Source of the DNA: Paenibacillus sp. J2TS4
GTDB taxonomy: Bacteria; Bacillota; Bacilli; Paenibacillales; NBRC-103111
Assembly (NCBI RefSeq): GCF_018403245.1
Contig: NZ_BOSH01000018.1
Location: 1 to 64,000 of the forward strand
Direction of reading: 5' to 3'
DNA: 64,000 bases
In this document: positions 54,452 through 62,489 of the stretch, piece after piece
How positions within the stretch are numbered: position 1 is the first letter of the stretch
Layout: each line of letters starts with the position of its first letter
Position numbers and translations under genes: made by a program
The notes under the pieces: generated by a model
What the model was told of the DNA's origin: nothing
The model's input: only the letters and a program-made list of their open reading frames with translations
The model's database searches: none

Positions 54452-54480
54452 TTGCACGTTCCATCTTGTTCACCTATACT
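54452..54480 (+). promoter_or_regulatory. sigma-A promoter of the pentapeptide gene
   Basis: TTGCAC (54452-54457), 17-base spacer, TATACT (54475-54480). Confidence 0.75.
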
Positions 54481-54481
54481 A

Positions 54482-54495
54482 GGAACAAACGTTCT
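54482..54495 (+). promoter_or_regulatory. LexA (SOS) box
   Basis: GGAACAAACGTTCT: GAAC-N4-GTTC core, fits the Bacillus LexA consensus CGAACRNRYGTTYC except at the two end bases. It directly follows the -10 box, where LexA would block initiation. Confidence 0.65.
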
Positions 54496-54520
54496 TTTTT
54501 TGAAGGAGGAGACAACTCCA

Positions 54521-55177
54521 ATGAGCAGCGGGAAAAAAGCGATGAAAATCGAACAGCCGATTATTCCGAATGAACTATCTGAACTGACGCCAGATGATAT
54601 CCGATCTAATGATTTTGTGGAGATGGGAATCATGCAAAACTGCGTAATGGAGCAGTTGACGGATCACAAAGTGACCTTCGATAAAATCATCTTCAAACAA
54701 GTCACCTTTACAGAATGCGCCTTGACAGGCGTGGAACTGACCGATGTCATCTTTGAAAAATGCGATCTGTCCAATGTCGATTTCAGCGAAGCCATTATTC
54801 ATCGAACCGTATTTAAAGAATGCAAATTGATCGGAATCCATTTATCCGGTTCGACGTTGCGGAATGTCCTCTTTGATCAATGTATAGCCGATTACGCCTC
54901 ATTCCGATTTTGCAATACCAAGCAAGTGATCATTCAGGATAGTTCTTTATGTCATGCCGATCTTAGCTTCTCTAAATTGCATAAAATTGAATTCTATCGT
55001 TCCAACCTGGATCAGGCTCAATTGTCGGGTACCAAGCTGAACGGAATCGACTTAAGCGATTGTCAATTCGATGGGCTAGGCGTGGGAGTAGAAGATTTGC
55101 AAGGCTGTATCATTACCCGTGAACAAGCCTACCTGTTTGCATCCCTGTTTGGGCTCATTGTAAAGGAGGATTCTTAA
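54521..55177 (+). CDS. Qnr-like pentapeptide-repeat protein
   Basis: 218 residues of mostly degenerate pentapeptide repeats with central Phe/Leu (CDLSNVDFSEA; CHADLSFSKL; SNLDQAQLSGT; GIDLSDCQFDG), forming a quadrilateral beta-helix. Length and Cys/Phe-rich coils resemble Qnr and YybG-type proteins, some of which protect DNA gyrase. GGAGGAG lies nine bases before ATG 54521. A sigma-A promoter with a LexA box precedes it, so DNA-damage induction is expected. Confidence 0.85.
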   Translation: MSSGKKAMKIEQPIIPNELSELTPDDIRSNDFVEMGIMQNCVMEQLTDHKVTFDKIIFKQVTFTECALTGVELTDVIFEKCDLSNVDFSEAIIHRTVFKECKLIGIHLSGSTLRNVLFDQCIADYASFRFCNTKQVIIQDSSLCHADLSFSKLHKIEFYRSNLDQAQLSGTKLNGIDLSDCQFDGLGVGVEDLQGCIITREQAYLFASLFGLIVKEDS

Positions 55178-55213
55178 GCGCCGCAGATAGATTCTCTATA
55201 TTTCTCGTATGGC

Positions 55214-55259
55214 CGGGGTTGTCCCTGTGTAAGGCGATGCCGTAGGAGCAGGGTACCCC
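55214..55259 (+). other. nested hairpin upstream of the sugar dehydrogenase
   Basis: GGGGT..CCCTG pairs with CAGGG.ACCCC and encloses GGC-GAT-GCC. No U-tract follows. Could be a leader structure. Confidence 0.4.
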
Positions 55260-55326
55260 AGGTAATAATAATCAGTTCGAATCATATTCTTATTAAAGAA
55301 AACGGCAAAAAGGAGGGTAAAGTTAA

Positions 55327-56751
55327 TTGATAAAAGTTAAAGTTAGTTTACGGCCTATTGTTAGTAAGCTAAACTTACCCACTGTTTTGAAAACAACTAT
55401 TCTTCCGGGTGACTCCATAGAAAGATTATTTATTGCAACCCAGGTAGGAGAGATCTTTTACATAGGAAACGGAGGTATAGGAACTTTTTTAGATATTCGC
55501 CCACGAATCATAAAACTAGGTGTTTCTAGTGGCGGATATGATGAACGGGGATTGCTGGGGCTAGCATTTCATCCCGAATTTTATTATAATCGTCTGTTTT
55601 ATCTCCATTATTCCGTAGCTGGAACCCAAGGTCCAGGTGCTCTTCCAGGTGGTTTTGAATCTTTTAAGCCTAACCCGTGTGATCCCGGAACCTTAACCCT
55701 AAGGTGGACAAATAGAGAAACTCGATATGATCATATTGATACAGTAGAAGAATGGATTCTGCAATCGAATGGCCAACCTCAAAAACGGCGGACATTACTT
55801 AATATAAGAAGACCATTTTTAAACCATAATGGTGTCAATAGCTTAAACTTTTCACCTGAAACAGGAAAACTTGTTTTGACAACCGGTGATGGCGGATCAG
55901 GCTATGATCCATTTAATTTAAGCCAAGATGATATGGAAATAGCAGGTAAAATCATCGAAATTGATGTCGTTAAAAATTCATTTATCGATAATCCACCCAT
56001 AGTTACACGTTTTAATGAGCTGCCCGTACCTATTCAGGAAACGCTTACGGTAATAGCCAAAGGAGTTCGCAATATACCAGGCATTTCATTTCAAAGGTTT
56101 TATAATCGGTATATCAAATACGTAGGAAATGTCGGACAGGATCTCGTAGAGTCGATTTTTTCATTCCTACATTATAAACCAATACCGGTTCCTCAGCTTA
56201 TTCAAGCTTATTTAATGAATTCAGAACCTGACCAAGAAGGATTTATTAACTTTGGCTGGCGAGGGTGGGAAGGTGCTTTTCCTACTTCGACAACAACAGG
56301 CTGCTCTGCAAATCCCGCTTTGAATCAGAAAACAATTGCTTATTACGATGAAGCAGTAAAAACTTCAGTGCGGCGTCTTCAGCCTCTAACGAGTTATTTT
56401 CATGAAGATCCCCGAACGGATAAGTTTAGAGCAACTGCACTTACAGGAGTCCAGCCCTATATGGGAAATGAAATCCCCGGTTTATCGGGAAACGTTGTGT
56501 TTACCGATCTAGCTCGGGCTAAAGAATCTCAACTTCCGGTTAAAGGGGCTTTAGCTTTTACCAGGGTAAGAACAGATTGTAAACTAAACGATTTTAGTGT
56601 GATTGAAACCGATTATAATTTTGGGTCTCAATCAGCTTATTATGTTAGTTTGGGAACGAATCTGAATCAAACCAGACTATATTTAGGGGTTTATGGCTCT
56701 ATGAAAGTGGTTGATTCTAACCAAGGTACTGTTTTTGAAATTGTTCCATGA
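55327..56751 (+). CDS. PQQ-dependent-type sugar dehydrogenase
   Basis: 474 residues of the glucose/sorbosone dehydrogenase beta-propeller: RLFIATQVGEIFYIG, RGLLGLAFHPEFYYN near residue 75, NHNGVNSLNFSPETGKLVLTTGDGG near residue 160 (the H-N-G-x-x-L catalytic segment) and NFGWRGWEGAFP near 308. No signal peptide is visible, which is unusual as these enzymes act outside the membrane. TTG start with GGAGGG. Ends 16 bases before the ECF operon. Lower GC than its surroundings. Confidence 0.85.
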   Translation: MIKVKVSLRPIVSKLNLPTVLKTTILPGDSIERLFIATQVGEIFYIGNGGIGTFLDIRPRIIKLGVSSGGYDERGLLGLAFHPEFYYNRLFYLHYSVAGTQGPGALPGGFESFKPNPCDPGTLTLRWTNRETRYDHIDTVEEWILQSNGQPQKRRTLLNIRRPFLNHNGVNSLNFSPETGKLVLTTGDGGSGYDPFNLSQDDMEIAGKIIEIDVVKNSFIDNPPIVTRFNELPVPIQETLTVIAKGVRNIPGISFQRFYNRYIKYVGNVGQDLVESIFSFLHYKPIPVPQLIQAYLMNSEPDQEGFINFGWRGWEGAFPTSTTTGCSANPALNQKTIAYYDEAVKTSVRRLQPLTSYFHEDPRTDKFRATALTGVQPYMGNEIPGLSGNVVFTDLARAKESQLPVKGALAFTRVRTDCKLNDFSVIETDYNFGSQSAYYVSLGTNLNQTRLYLGVYGSMKVVDSNQGTVFEIVP

Positions 56752-56767
56752 ATAGCCGGAGGGAATG

Positions 56768-57574
56768 ATGGAAAACGTTATTTCGTTAAAAAACGTATGG
56801 TTGCGGTACGATTCGCACCGGGATTGGACACTTCGGGAAATCAATTTAACCATTTATGAAGGAGAATGGATTACGATCGTGGGTGGAAACGGTTCCGGAA
56901 AATCAACGTTGGTTCGATTGATTAACGGCCTCCTCCAACCTACATTGGGAGAAGTCACCGTTTGCGGAAAGATAACATGCGACCCTCAGCATTTGAGGAA
57001 TATTCGCCAAATTGTTGGGATGGTATTTCAAAACGCGGAGAATCAAATTGTTGGTATGACCGTCCAGGAAGATACAGCGTTTGGTTTGTATAATATCGGC
57101 ATTTCCCCGGAACAAGCAGATTCCCGGTGCCGCTCTGTCTTGCAAATGCTTGAGCTCTATGAAAGGAAAGATCATCCCCCCCACTTTCTATCCGGCGGGG
57201 AAAAACAAAAGTTGGCGATTGCCGGAGTTCTGGCAATGGAGCCCAAAGTGATCATTTTTGACGAGTCTACTTCCATGCTCGATCCCAAAAGTGCCCAACA
57301 AATCTATGAGATCATTTCCGAACTACATCGTAACCGATTCACAATTGTCCAGGTGACCAATGATGTCGAGGAGATTTTTACTGCTAATCGTCTTGTCGTG
57401 ATGCAGAAAGGCACGATTCGGTATGATGGAACGCCCAAAGAAGCGGCGGGCCATTCGGCCGTTTTTACAGACTCTGGAATTCTCCCTCCGTTTTCGGTTC
57501 GAATGCGTGACATTGCCGCGCAAAAAGGGCTGCATTTGTCAACTACAAGTGAACTTGGATTGGCGGATCAATGA
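56768..57574 (+). CDS. ecfA1: ECF transporter ATPase subunit A1
   Basis: 268 residues. Walker A VGGNGSGKSTL, Q-loop VFQNAENQIVG, signature LSGGEKQKLAIAG, Walker B VIIFDESTSMLD. The ESTSMLDP form is characteristic of EcfA1. ATG 56768 is favoured over ATG 56765 for spacing to GGAGGG. Overlaps the next gene by four bases (ATGA). Confidence 0.93.
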   Translation: MENVISLKNVWLRYDSHRDWTLREINLTIYEGEWITIVGGNGSGKSTLVRLINGLLQPTLGEVTVCGKITCDPQHLRNIRQIVGMVFQNAENQIVGMTVQEDTAFGLYNIGISPEQADSRCRSVLQMLELYERKDHPPHFLSGGEKQKLAIAGVLAMEPKVIIFDESTSMLDPKSAQQIYEIISELHRNRFTIVQVTNDVEEIFTANRLVVMQKGTIRYDGTPKEAAGHSAVFTDSGILPPFSVRMRDIAAQKGLHLSTTSELGLADQ

Positions 57575-58446
57575 AGGAAATTGTTCTAAAGAACGTAAAT
57601 TGTTCGCTAGCCGCCAGAACCCCTTATTCTAAGAAAGTCATTGACTATCTCTCACTGCATGTTCCTGCAGGGCAGTTCGTGGCGATGATGGGACCGACCG
57701 GGAGCGGAAAAACCACATTGGGGCAGATGATTGGAGGCCTGATCCTCCCCCATTCAGGGGTAATACGGGTCGGACCTTACCGACTCAATAAAAAAGCCGA
57801 CCGCCGCCGCCTTTGGAAAGCAATCGGTTTTCTCTTCCAATTCCCTGAGCACCAAATACTTGAGGATACGGTTTTCAACCATATCGGTGCCGGACTGAAT
57901 CATTTGGGCATGAGTCGGGAATGGGTTTCTGAACGGGTGAAACAGACCATGGAAGCCGTCGGATTATGCTATGCGCAATTCAAAGACCTATCACCGTTTC
58001 AACTCAGCGGTGGTGAATTGCGACGGGTTGCACTGGCAGGCGTATTGGTTACGGAACCAGAGATTCTCATACTGGACGAACCGACAGCGGGCCTCGACGG
58101 CTATGAACGAAGCAGAATCTTATCGTTTATAAAGCGAATTCATGATGAGAAAAAAATGACTGTTCTCTACATTACTCATCGGCTCGAAGAAGCCCTTGAG
58201 TACTCGGACCGGATTCTCGTGTTAGACCATGGCCGATTGTACGCGGATTTCCACCCTTGTGAAATTCGGGCTCACTGGTGGCGGCTGGAACAAATCGGTT
58301 TTGCAAAAACACCCCTGCTCCGTTTTATAGATTTACTCGAAAAGCGGCTCGCCGGAAAATTGCCTGAAAGTTTATATAAAGAAGAGCAACTGATGTCATT
58401 CATCAATAATCTCTCTGGGGAGGACTTACGACGTGCAATGGTTTAG
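57571..58446 (+). CDS. ecfA2: ECF transporter ATPase subunit A2
   Basis: 291 residues. Walker A GPTGSGKTTL, Q-loop LFQFPEHQILEDTVFNHIGAG-type segment, signature LSGGELRRVALAG, Walker B ILILDEPTAGLD and H-loop ITHRL. Pairs with A1 as the motor heterodimer. The C-terminus extends about 40 residues beyond the ATPase. Confidence 0.93.
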   Translation: MKEIVLKNVNCSLAARTPYSKKVIDYLSLHVPAGQFVAMMGPTGSGKTTLGQMIGGLILPHSGVIRVGPYRLNKKADRRRLWKAIGFLFQFPEHQILEDTVFNHIGAGLNHLGMSREWVSERVKQTMEAVGLCYAQFKDLSPFQLSGGELRRVALAGVLVTEPEILILDEPTAGLDGYERSRILSFIKRIHDEKKMTVLYITHRLEEALEYSDRILVLDHGRLYADFHPCEIRAHWWRLEQIGFAKTPLLRFIDLLEKRLAGKLPESLYKEEQLMSFINNLSGEDLRRAMV

Positions 58447-59197
58447 GCTGCTGCCTTTCGGGCCGTCTATGAATACACGCTCTTTTTTGCAGGACTCTGA
58501 TCCTCGTGCGAAACTTATTTTTGCAGCGACCTATTTATATTTGGTTACCTGTTCGAACGATCTAGTCCGCATGGTTTTCTATGCAACCGCTGGATTTTTA
58601 TTGGTTTTCGCCGCCCGATTGCCACTAGCTTTTTTATGGAATGGCCTAAAGGGTTTGCTTCCCCTTCTGCTCGCGCTGTTTCTTTACCACCTGCTGTTAG
58701 GTGATGTTAATAATGCAGTTATCCTGCCTTGCAAGCTAGTTATTTTTATCATAACGGCTATAGTGCTCAGTGCAACGACCCCCCCGACAAAGCTGGCAGA
58801 CGGTTTGGAAGCCATCATGCGCCCGCTCACTCTCATTCGATTTCCGGTTCAGAATTTCGTGTTTATGATCTCGGTGGCCTTCCGGTTTATTCCACTCTTT
58901 ATCGACGAGACGGATTCCATGTTGAAATCGCAAAAAGTGAAACACGCACGTTATAAAAGCGGAAGCTTTCGAATAAAAATGCAATCTCTTCTTCAGCTTC
59001 TCGTTGCTCTGTTCGTTGCCTCGCTTCGCCGTGCGGACCAAATGGCTCTCGCTATGGACGCTCGTTGTTACTTACCGGGAAATAAAATCCGGGCAAGCCG
59101 GTTGCACTTTAGTTGGCGTGATTGGATGATTATCATTTCTGCGCTGGTTCTGCTTCTGATCCATATTCTGTTGAAAGGAGCCGCTTTTGAACGATGA
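58433..59197 (+). CDS. ecfT: ECF transporter transmembrane subunit T
   Basis: 254 residues with about five membrane helices and two coupling helices with short Arg motifs (SQKVKHARYKS; RRADQMALAMDARCY), which engage the two ATPases. GTG start 58433 with GGAGG nine bases upstream, overlapping ecfA2 by 14 bases. Confidence 0.92.
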   Translation: MQWFRLLPFGPSMNTRSFLQDSDPRAKLIFAATYLYLVTCSNDLVRMVFYATAGFLLVFAARLPLAFLWNGLKGLLPLLLALFLYHLLLGDVNNAVILPCKLVIFIITAIVLSATTPPTKLADGLEAIMRPLTLIRFPVQNFVFMISVAFRFIPLFIDETDSMLKSQKVKHARYKSGSFRIKMQSLLQLLVALFVASLRRADQMALAMDARCYLPGNKIRASRLHFSWRDWMIIISALVLLLIHILLKGAAFER

Positions 59198-59772
59198 TCC
59201 CTGTGAAAAGTTACTGGTTAAAACCTGTATGCGAAGAAGTTTCATTGATTCACACCCGTTATGGCACAGCCCAAGTTACCACAAGAAAAATGATTATTGT
59301 CGCTTTTCTTGCCACGCTATCCGCCATTTTTCAATCCATGGGAGGGTTTCTGCCAGGGGTGGGCTACTTGATTAGTCCTCTCGCCACACCCCCCATTGTG
59401 TTAAGTACTGTCCTTTCTGTCGGTTCCGGTCTGACCGCCTACTTCCTCGCAATTTTGCTGCTTTTTTTTATCCAACCAAGCGAACTGATCGTATTTCCTT
59501 TCACGACAGGCCTATTGGGACTCGGGATTGGCAGTTCGCTGTTATATTTGAAAATACGTTTATCGGCTATGCTGGTCGGGTCGTTTTCTTTATGGGCGGG
59601 GATCCTTTTGTTGCTTTACGTTTTTCGATTTCCTGTTCTGGGCCCAGCGGTTTCATCTACGTTTAACCTGAGTACCATCGCCATCGTTTACGTGTTCTCG
59701 CTTTTCTACAGCTGGCTATGGGTAGAAATAAGCAGGTATTTCATTCAAAAAATAAGTAAAGTGATTACTTAA
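59194..59772 (+). CDS. ECF transporter substrate-binding (S) subunit, specificity unknown
   Basis: 192 residues with six membrane helices. N-terminal cytoplasmic segment then TTRKMIIVAFLATLSAIFQSMGGFLPG, containing the Ala-rich helix 1 motif that contacts EcfT. ATG overlaps the ecfT stop by four bases. Not clearly BioY, ThiT, RibU, FolT or CbiM. As part of the A-A-T-S operon it is a dedicated (group I) system. A vitamin or cofactor substrate is likely. Confidence 0.8.
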   Translation: MIPVKSYWLKPVCEEVSLIHTRYGTAQVTTRKMIIVAFLATLSAIFQSMGGFLPGVGYLISPLATPPIVLSTVLSVGSGLTAYFLAILLLFFIQPSELIVFPFTTGLLGLGIGSSLLYLKIRLSAMLVGSFSLWAGILLLLYVFRFPVLGPAVSSTFNLSTIAIVYVFSLFYSWLWVEISRYFIQKISKVIT

Positions 59773-60500
59773 GTAATACAAAACGATAGGATCAGCAATA
59801 CCATAAATAACGAACCTTTTTCTTTAAATAACATGATTTTCCTGCGGGGAATAGTTTCGCTTAACGAGAGAGTTCCGGGATATTTATCAATGTCCAATAC
59901 CATAAACAAGCCGAGCAGCTAAGATTTTTTGGACACGTTACATTGGGATACTCGTAGAACCACAAATTCACTGTTATGTGCGATGCGCGTAATTTGCTCT
60001 TCAAATTTCCCTGCCTTCAGTTGATTGGCAAAATTCCCTCGTGTATACCTCATTATTTGGTTTTTTTCATTTCATTAACCCAATATAATTTTTGTACCCT
60101 TTCTGTTTTGAGGCCAATTAATGTTATTGCAATTGGGCAAAAGATGGATGCGAACAAGTACGGTTTGTACGAAAAATCATATAAATGGGCGCATAAGTTC
60201 CGTGAAAGGGCCATCTTTGTACGAAAAATCGTACAATTAGCCGCACATATGCCGCGCCGGCCCTGCTTTTGTATGAATAATCGTATAAATGGTCCGAGTA
60301 CAGAAAATAAGCGGCACACAAATGCACTTTTTCAACAGCCTGATCTAAAGATTTATTTGCGCCCTTATTTCATAATCATTCTTCTCATAAAACAACGCCT
60401 CCTTTCCATAATTCACGTTAATTTTACTACTTTGGGGATACTGTTGAAATATCCCCCTTGCACCTGCTTTACGATGGTTAGCCATGTCTACACAGACGGG
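59773..60500. other. intergenic region holding 52-bp tandem repeats
   Basis: No supported gene; long frames here arise from the palindromic repeats. Confidence 0.55.
60164..60319. repeat. three tandem 52-bp units with an inner palindrome
   Basis: Units start at 60164, 60216 and 60268, exactly 52 bases apart. Each opens with TTTGTACGA-N4-TCGTACAAA or a close variant; unit 2 is a nearly perfect hairpin. The remaining ~31 bases of each unit are diverged but related. Confidence 0.8.
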
Positions 60501-61166
60501 TTATCTTCTTCGATAGAGATCCATGCTCTTATACCCCGCAGCCAGAACCGCCTTCATTTCTGCACGTCGTTTTACTCTTGTTTCCTCCTGCACTGCACTA
60601 TACACATATCGAGCCCAGTCCTTGCGATACCCCGGAGTGAGTGATTGATAAAAGGCAAGCGCGTCCGGGCTGTCCTGCAAATCTTGGTCCACATACGGAA
60701 TCATGGAAAGATAATCGTCGACGCTTTGACTAGGTTTGGAGGAGGTGCGGTTTTTATTTCGTTCGTCTGCTTTTAAACCGACAACTGTAAAGACATCGTT
60801 TAACCCAACCATACGTGCAAATTTTATGCTGCTTGTCCCAATATAACCATCGGCATCGGCACCCAACCCTTCCAGCAGGCTGTCCCTATGAATATAGGTC
60901 TGATAAACTTTGTTTCCCTTTTTGGGATACGCAGCGTACAAATATCCCCCTTCATTCAAATGATTATTATCAATGACCCTTTTTACGAGTTCCTGTAATG
61001 ACTTCAAATCTAACACAAAAGCAAAAATGAGGTCATAACCGCCGTCTTTTAGCTCGGTATCATACTTTTCCAAGCCTGCTAATAAATCCTCGCCTTCCGG
61101 TTTATATAATACAGCCGCTTTATTATATTTTTGCAAGTTTAGCTTTTCAACAATCGTTTTTGCCAT
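60501..61166 (-). CDS. YdeI/OmpD-associated-type protein
   Basis: About 221 residues. The N-terminal half holds LYKPEGEDLLAGLE and YDLIFAFVLDLKSLQELVKRV and GGYLYAAYPKKGNK, a small alpha-beta domain seen in uncharacterised Bacillota proteins. The C-terminal third (FYQSLTPGYRKDWARYVYSA; ETRVKRRAEM) is the YdeI/OmpD-associated helical motif. Start at the second Met after GGAGG. Function unknown. Confidence 0.8.
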   Translation of the reverse strand: MAKTIVEKLNLQKYNKAAVLYKPEGEDLLAGLEKYDTELKDGGYDLIFAFVLDLKSLQELVKRVIDNNHLNEGGYLYAAYPKKGNKVYQTYIHRDSLLEGLGADADGYIGTSSIKFARMVGLNDVFTVVGLKADERNKNRTSSKPSQSVDDYLSMIPYVDQDLQDSPDALAFYQSLTPGYRKDWARYVYSAVQEETRVKRRAEMKAVLAAGYKSMDLYRRR

Positions 61167-61288
61167 CATACATCCTCCAATTCTTTTAAAGTCGGTTCAA
61201 ATATGTTCGCCCGCCGCTCATCGGACCTTCAAGCGAGAGCTCCGAAGGATCACCGCCCTCCCTCCAACTGAAGAGTATAAATACGGAA

Positions 61289-62206
61289 TTAAGTATTCAT
61301 CATGGTTTCTGCGAAAGCTGCATGTTCTATAAGCTTCGGATATTCCTCAGGGGTGGAGCCGTCTTCAACACTCCAGCATACTCCCATGGCCGTTTCTACA
61401 TAAAGACATTGCCTTAATATTTCGTTTGGGATATTAAGGTTTTTTTCTAAGATGCTTATAATACCGTTCATTTTCTTATATAAATCCGGAGTTATTTCAT
61501 CACCAAATTCATTTAGTATAAAACGCGGAACATCAAATACAGGATCGCCTATGACGCCTTTAGGGTCGATAATTATATATTCTCCATCATGACCAAGCAA
61601 AATATTATCATGATGCAAATCACCATGAAGCAGCATTTTTTGCGAATATAAAGCAGAAACCGATAAGCAGATATCTAGTGCTTTTTTCATATACAAATAT
61701 AATTCCTTGCAATCATGCCGCGTGCTCATGTATTCTGTGATCCTGCTGACCCACTCTGTGTAAGTTGGATATATTTCCACTTTAGCGGGCGCTATATGCA
61801 AGCCTTTATATAGGGAACAAAAGACAGAGAGTCTCTTATCAAGAGAGTTGTCTTCCCTTAAACGGTTCCCCGGCTGTATACCCTCTTCCAGTATAACGCC
61901 ATTCTCAATATCAGCGTCAAACACTCTACAGAATCGTCTGCCGTCATATTGACATAAAGTATTCAATTCTGTATATATTTCTCGAGAAGACGGATTACCT
62001 ATTTTAAGCACTGCGCTCCCAAAGTTTTCTGAGTGGCATCTAAAAACCAAGTTTGCAGAATAGGAAGGAATAAACTGAAAAGAGGTTAACGTCCACTTAT
62101 CTGCGTATACTTCAATATCCCTCACAACTTTCTCATAATAATCTTTGCCAAAACGATTCATTATTTTTTCTCTTTCGTCTGGTTTGAAGATACAACGCTT
62201 ATTCAT
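61289..62206 (-). CDS. APH(6)/hydroxyurea-phosphotransferase-like kinase
   Basis: About 305 residues. Catalytic loop MLLHGDLHHDNILLG near residue 212 and metal site IIIDPKGVIGDPVFD about 15 residues on match the streptomycin 6-kinase/hydroxyurea phosphotransferase branch. Start MNKRCIF at 62206 lies about 12 bases after GGAGG; an inner Met (MNRFGKDY) is an alternative. Inactivates an antibiotic or phosphorylates an unknown metabolite. Confidence 0.85.
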   Translation of the reverse strand: MNKRCIFKPDEREKIMNRFGKDYYEKVVRDIEVYADKWTLTSFQFIPSYSANLVFRCHSENFGSAVLKIGNPSSREIYTELNTLCQYDGRRFCRVFDADIENGVILEEGIQPGNRLREDNSLDKRLSVFCSLYKGLHIAPAKVEIYPTYTEWVSRITEYMSTRHDCKELYLYMKKALDICLSVSALYSQKMLLHGDLHHDNILLGHDGEYIIIDPKGVIGDPVFDVPRFILNEFGDEITPDLYKKMNGIISILEKNLNIPNEILRQCLYVETAMGVCWSVEDGSTPEEYPKLIEHAAFAETMMNT

Positions 62207-62432
62207 GACCTGGGATCTACCTCCACTTCCGGAACAAATCGAGGCCTGCTTCACAACTAACATGATTGCATGGCTCCCCCTATTTTAACAAAACTCAGTT
62301 TTGTTGGTCATTATGTGAATTCCAATTGGGGAAAACAGGGGAAACGAGTCTCTTTTGCCCGGCGCCAGGTTCCAGGATTGCTACACCATTCGGATCGCAG
62401 AAGTCAGTATGCCCAGTTTATTAACCAAACTC

Positions 62433-62474
62433 AAAACCGATCCTCCCCTATAGTGAGCCGGGAGGATCGGTTTT
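62433..62474 (-). terminator. strong terminator of the GLUG protein gene
   Basis: AAAACCGATCCTCCC / GGGAGGATCGGTTTT perfect 15-bp stem with a 12-base loop; T-run on both strands. Confidence 0.85.
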
Positions 62475-62489
62475 CTTAATGATATTTAT

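Noticed and set aside
60164..60319. CRISPR array
   Set aside because: Only three units; the repeat parts vary, the spacers are related to each other, and no cas gene is near. Better described as palindromic tandem repeats.
59976..60644. 222-residue plus-strand ORF
   Set aside because: Runs through the palindromic tandem repeats and antisense of the YdeI-like gene; no start signals.
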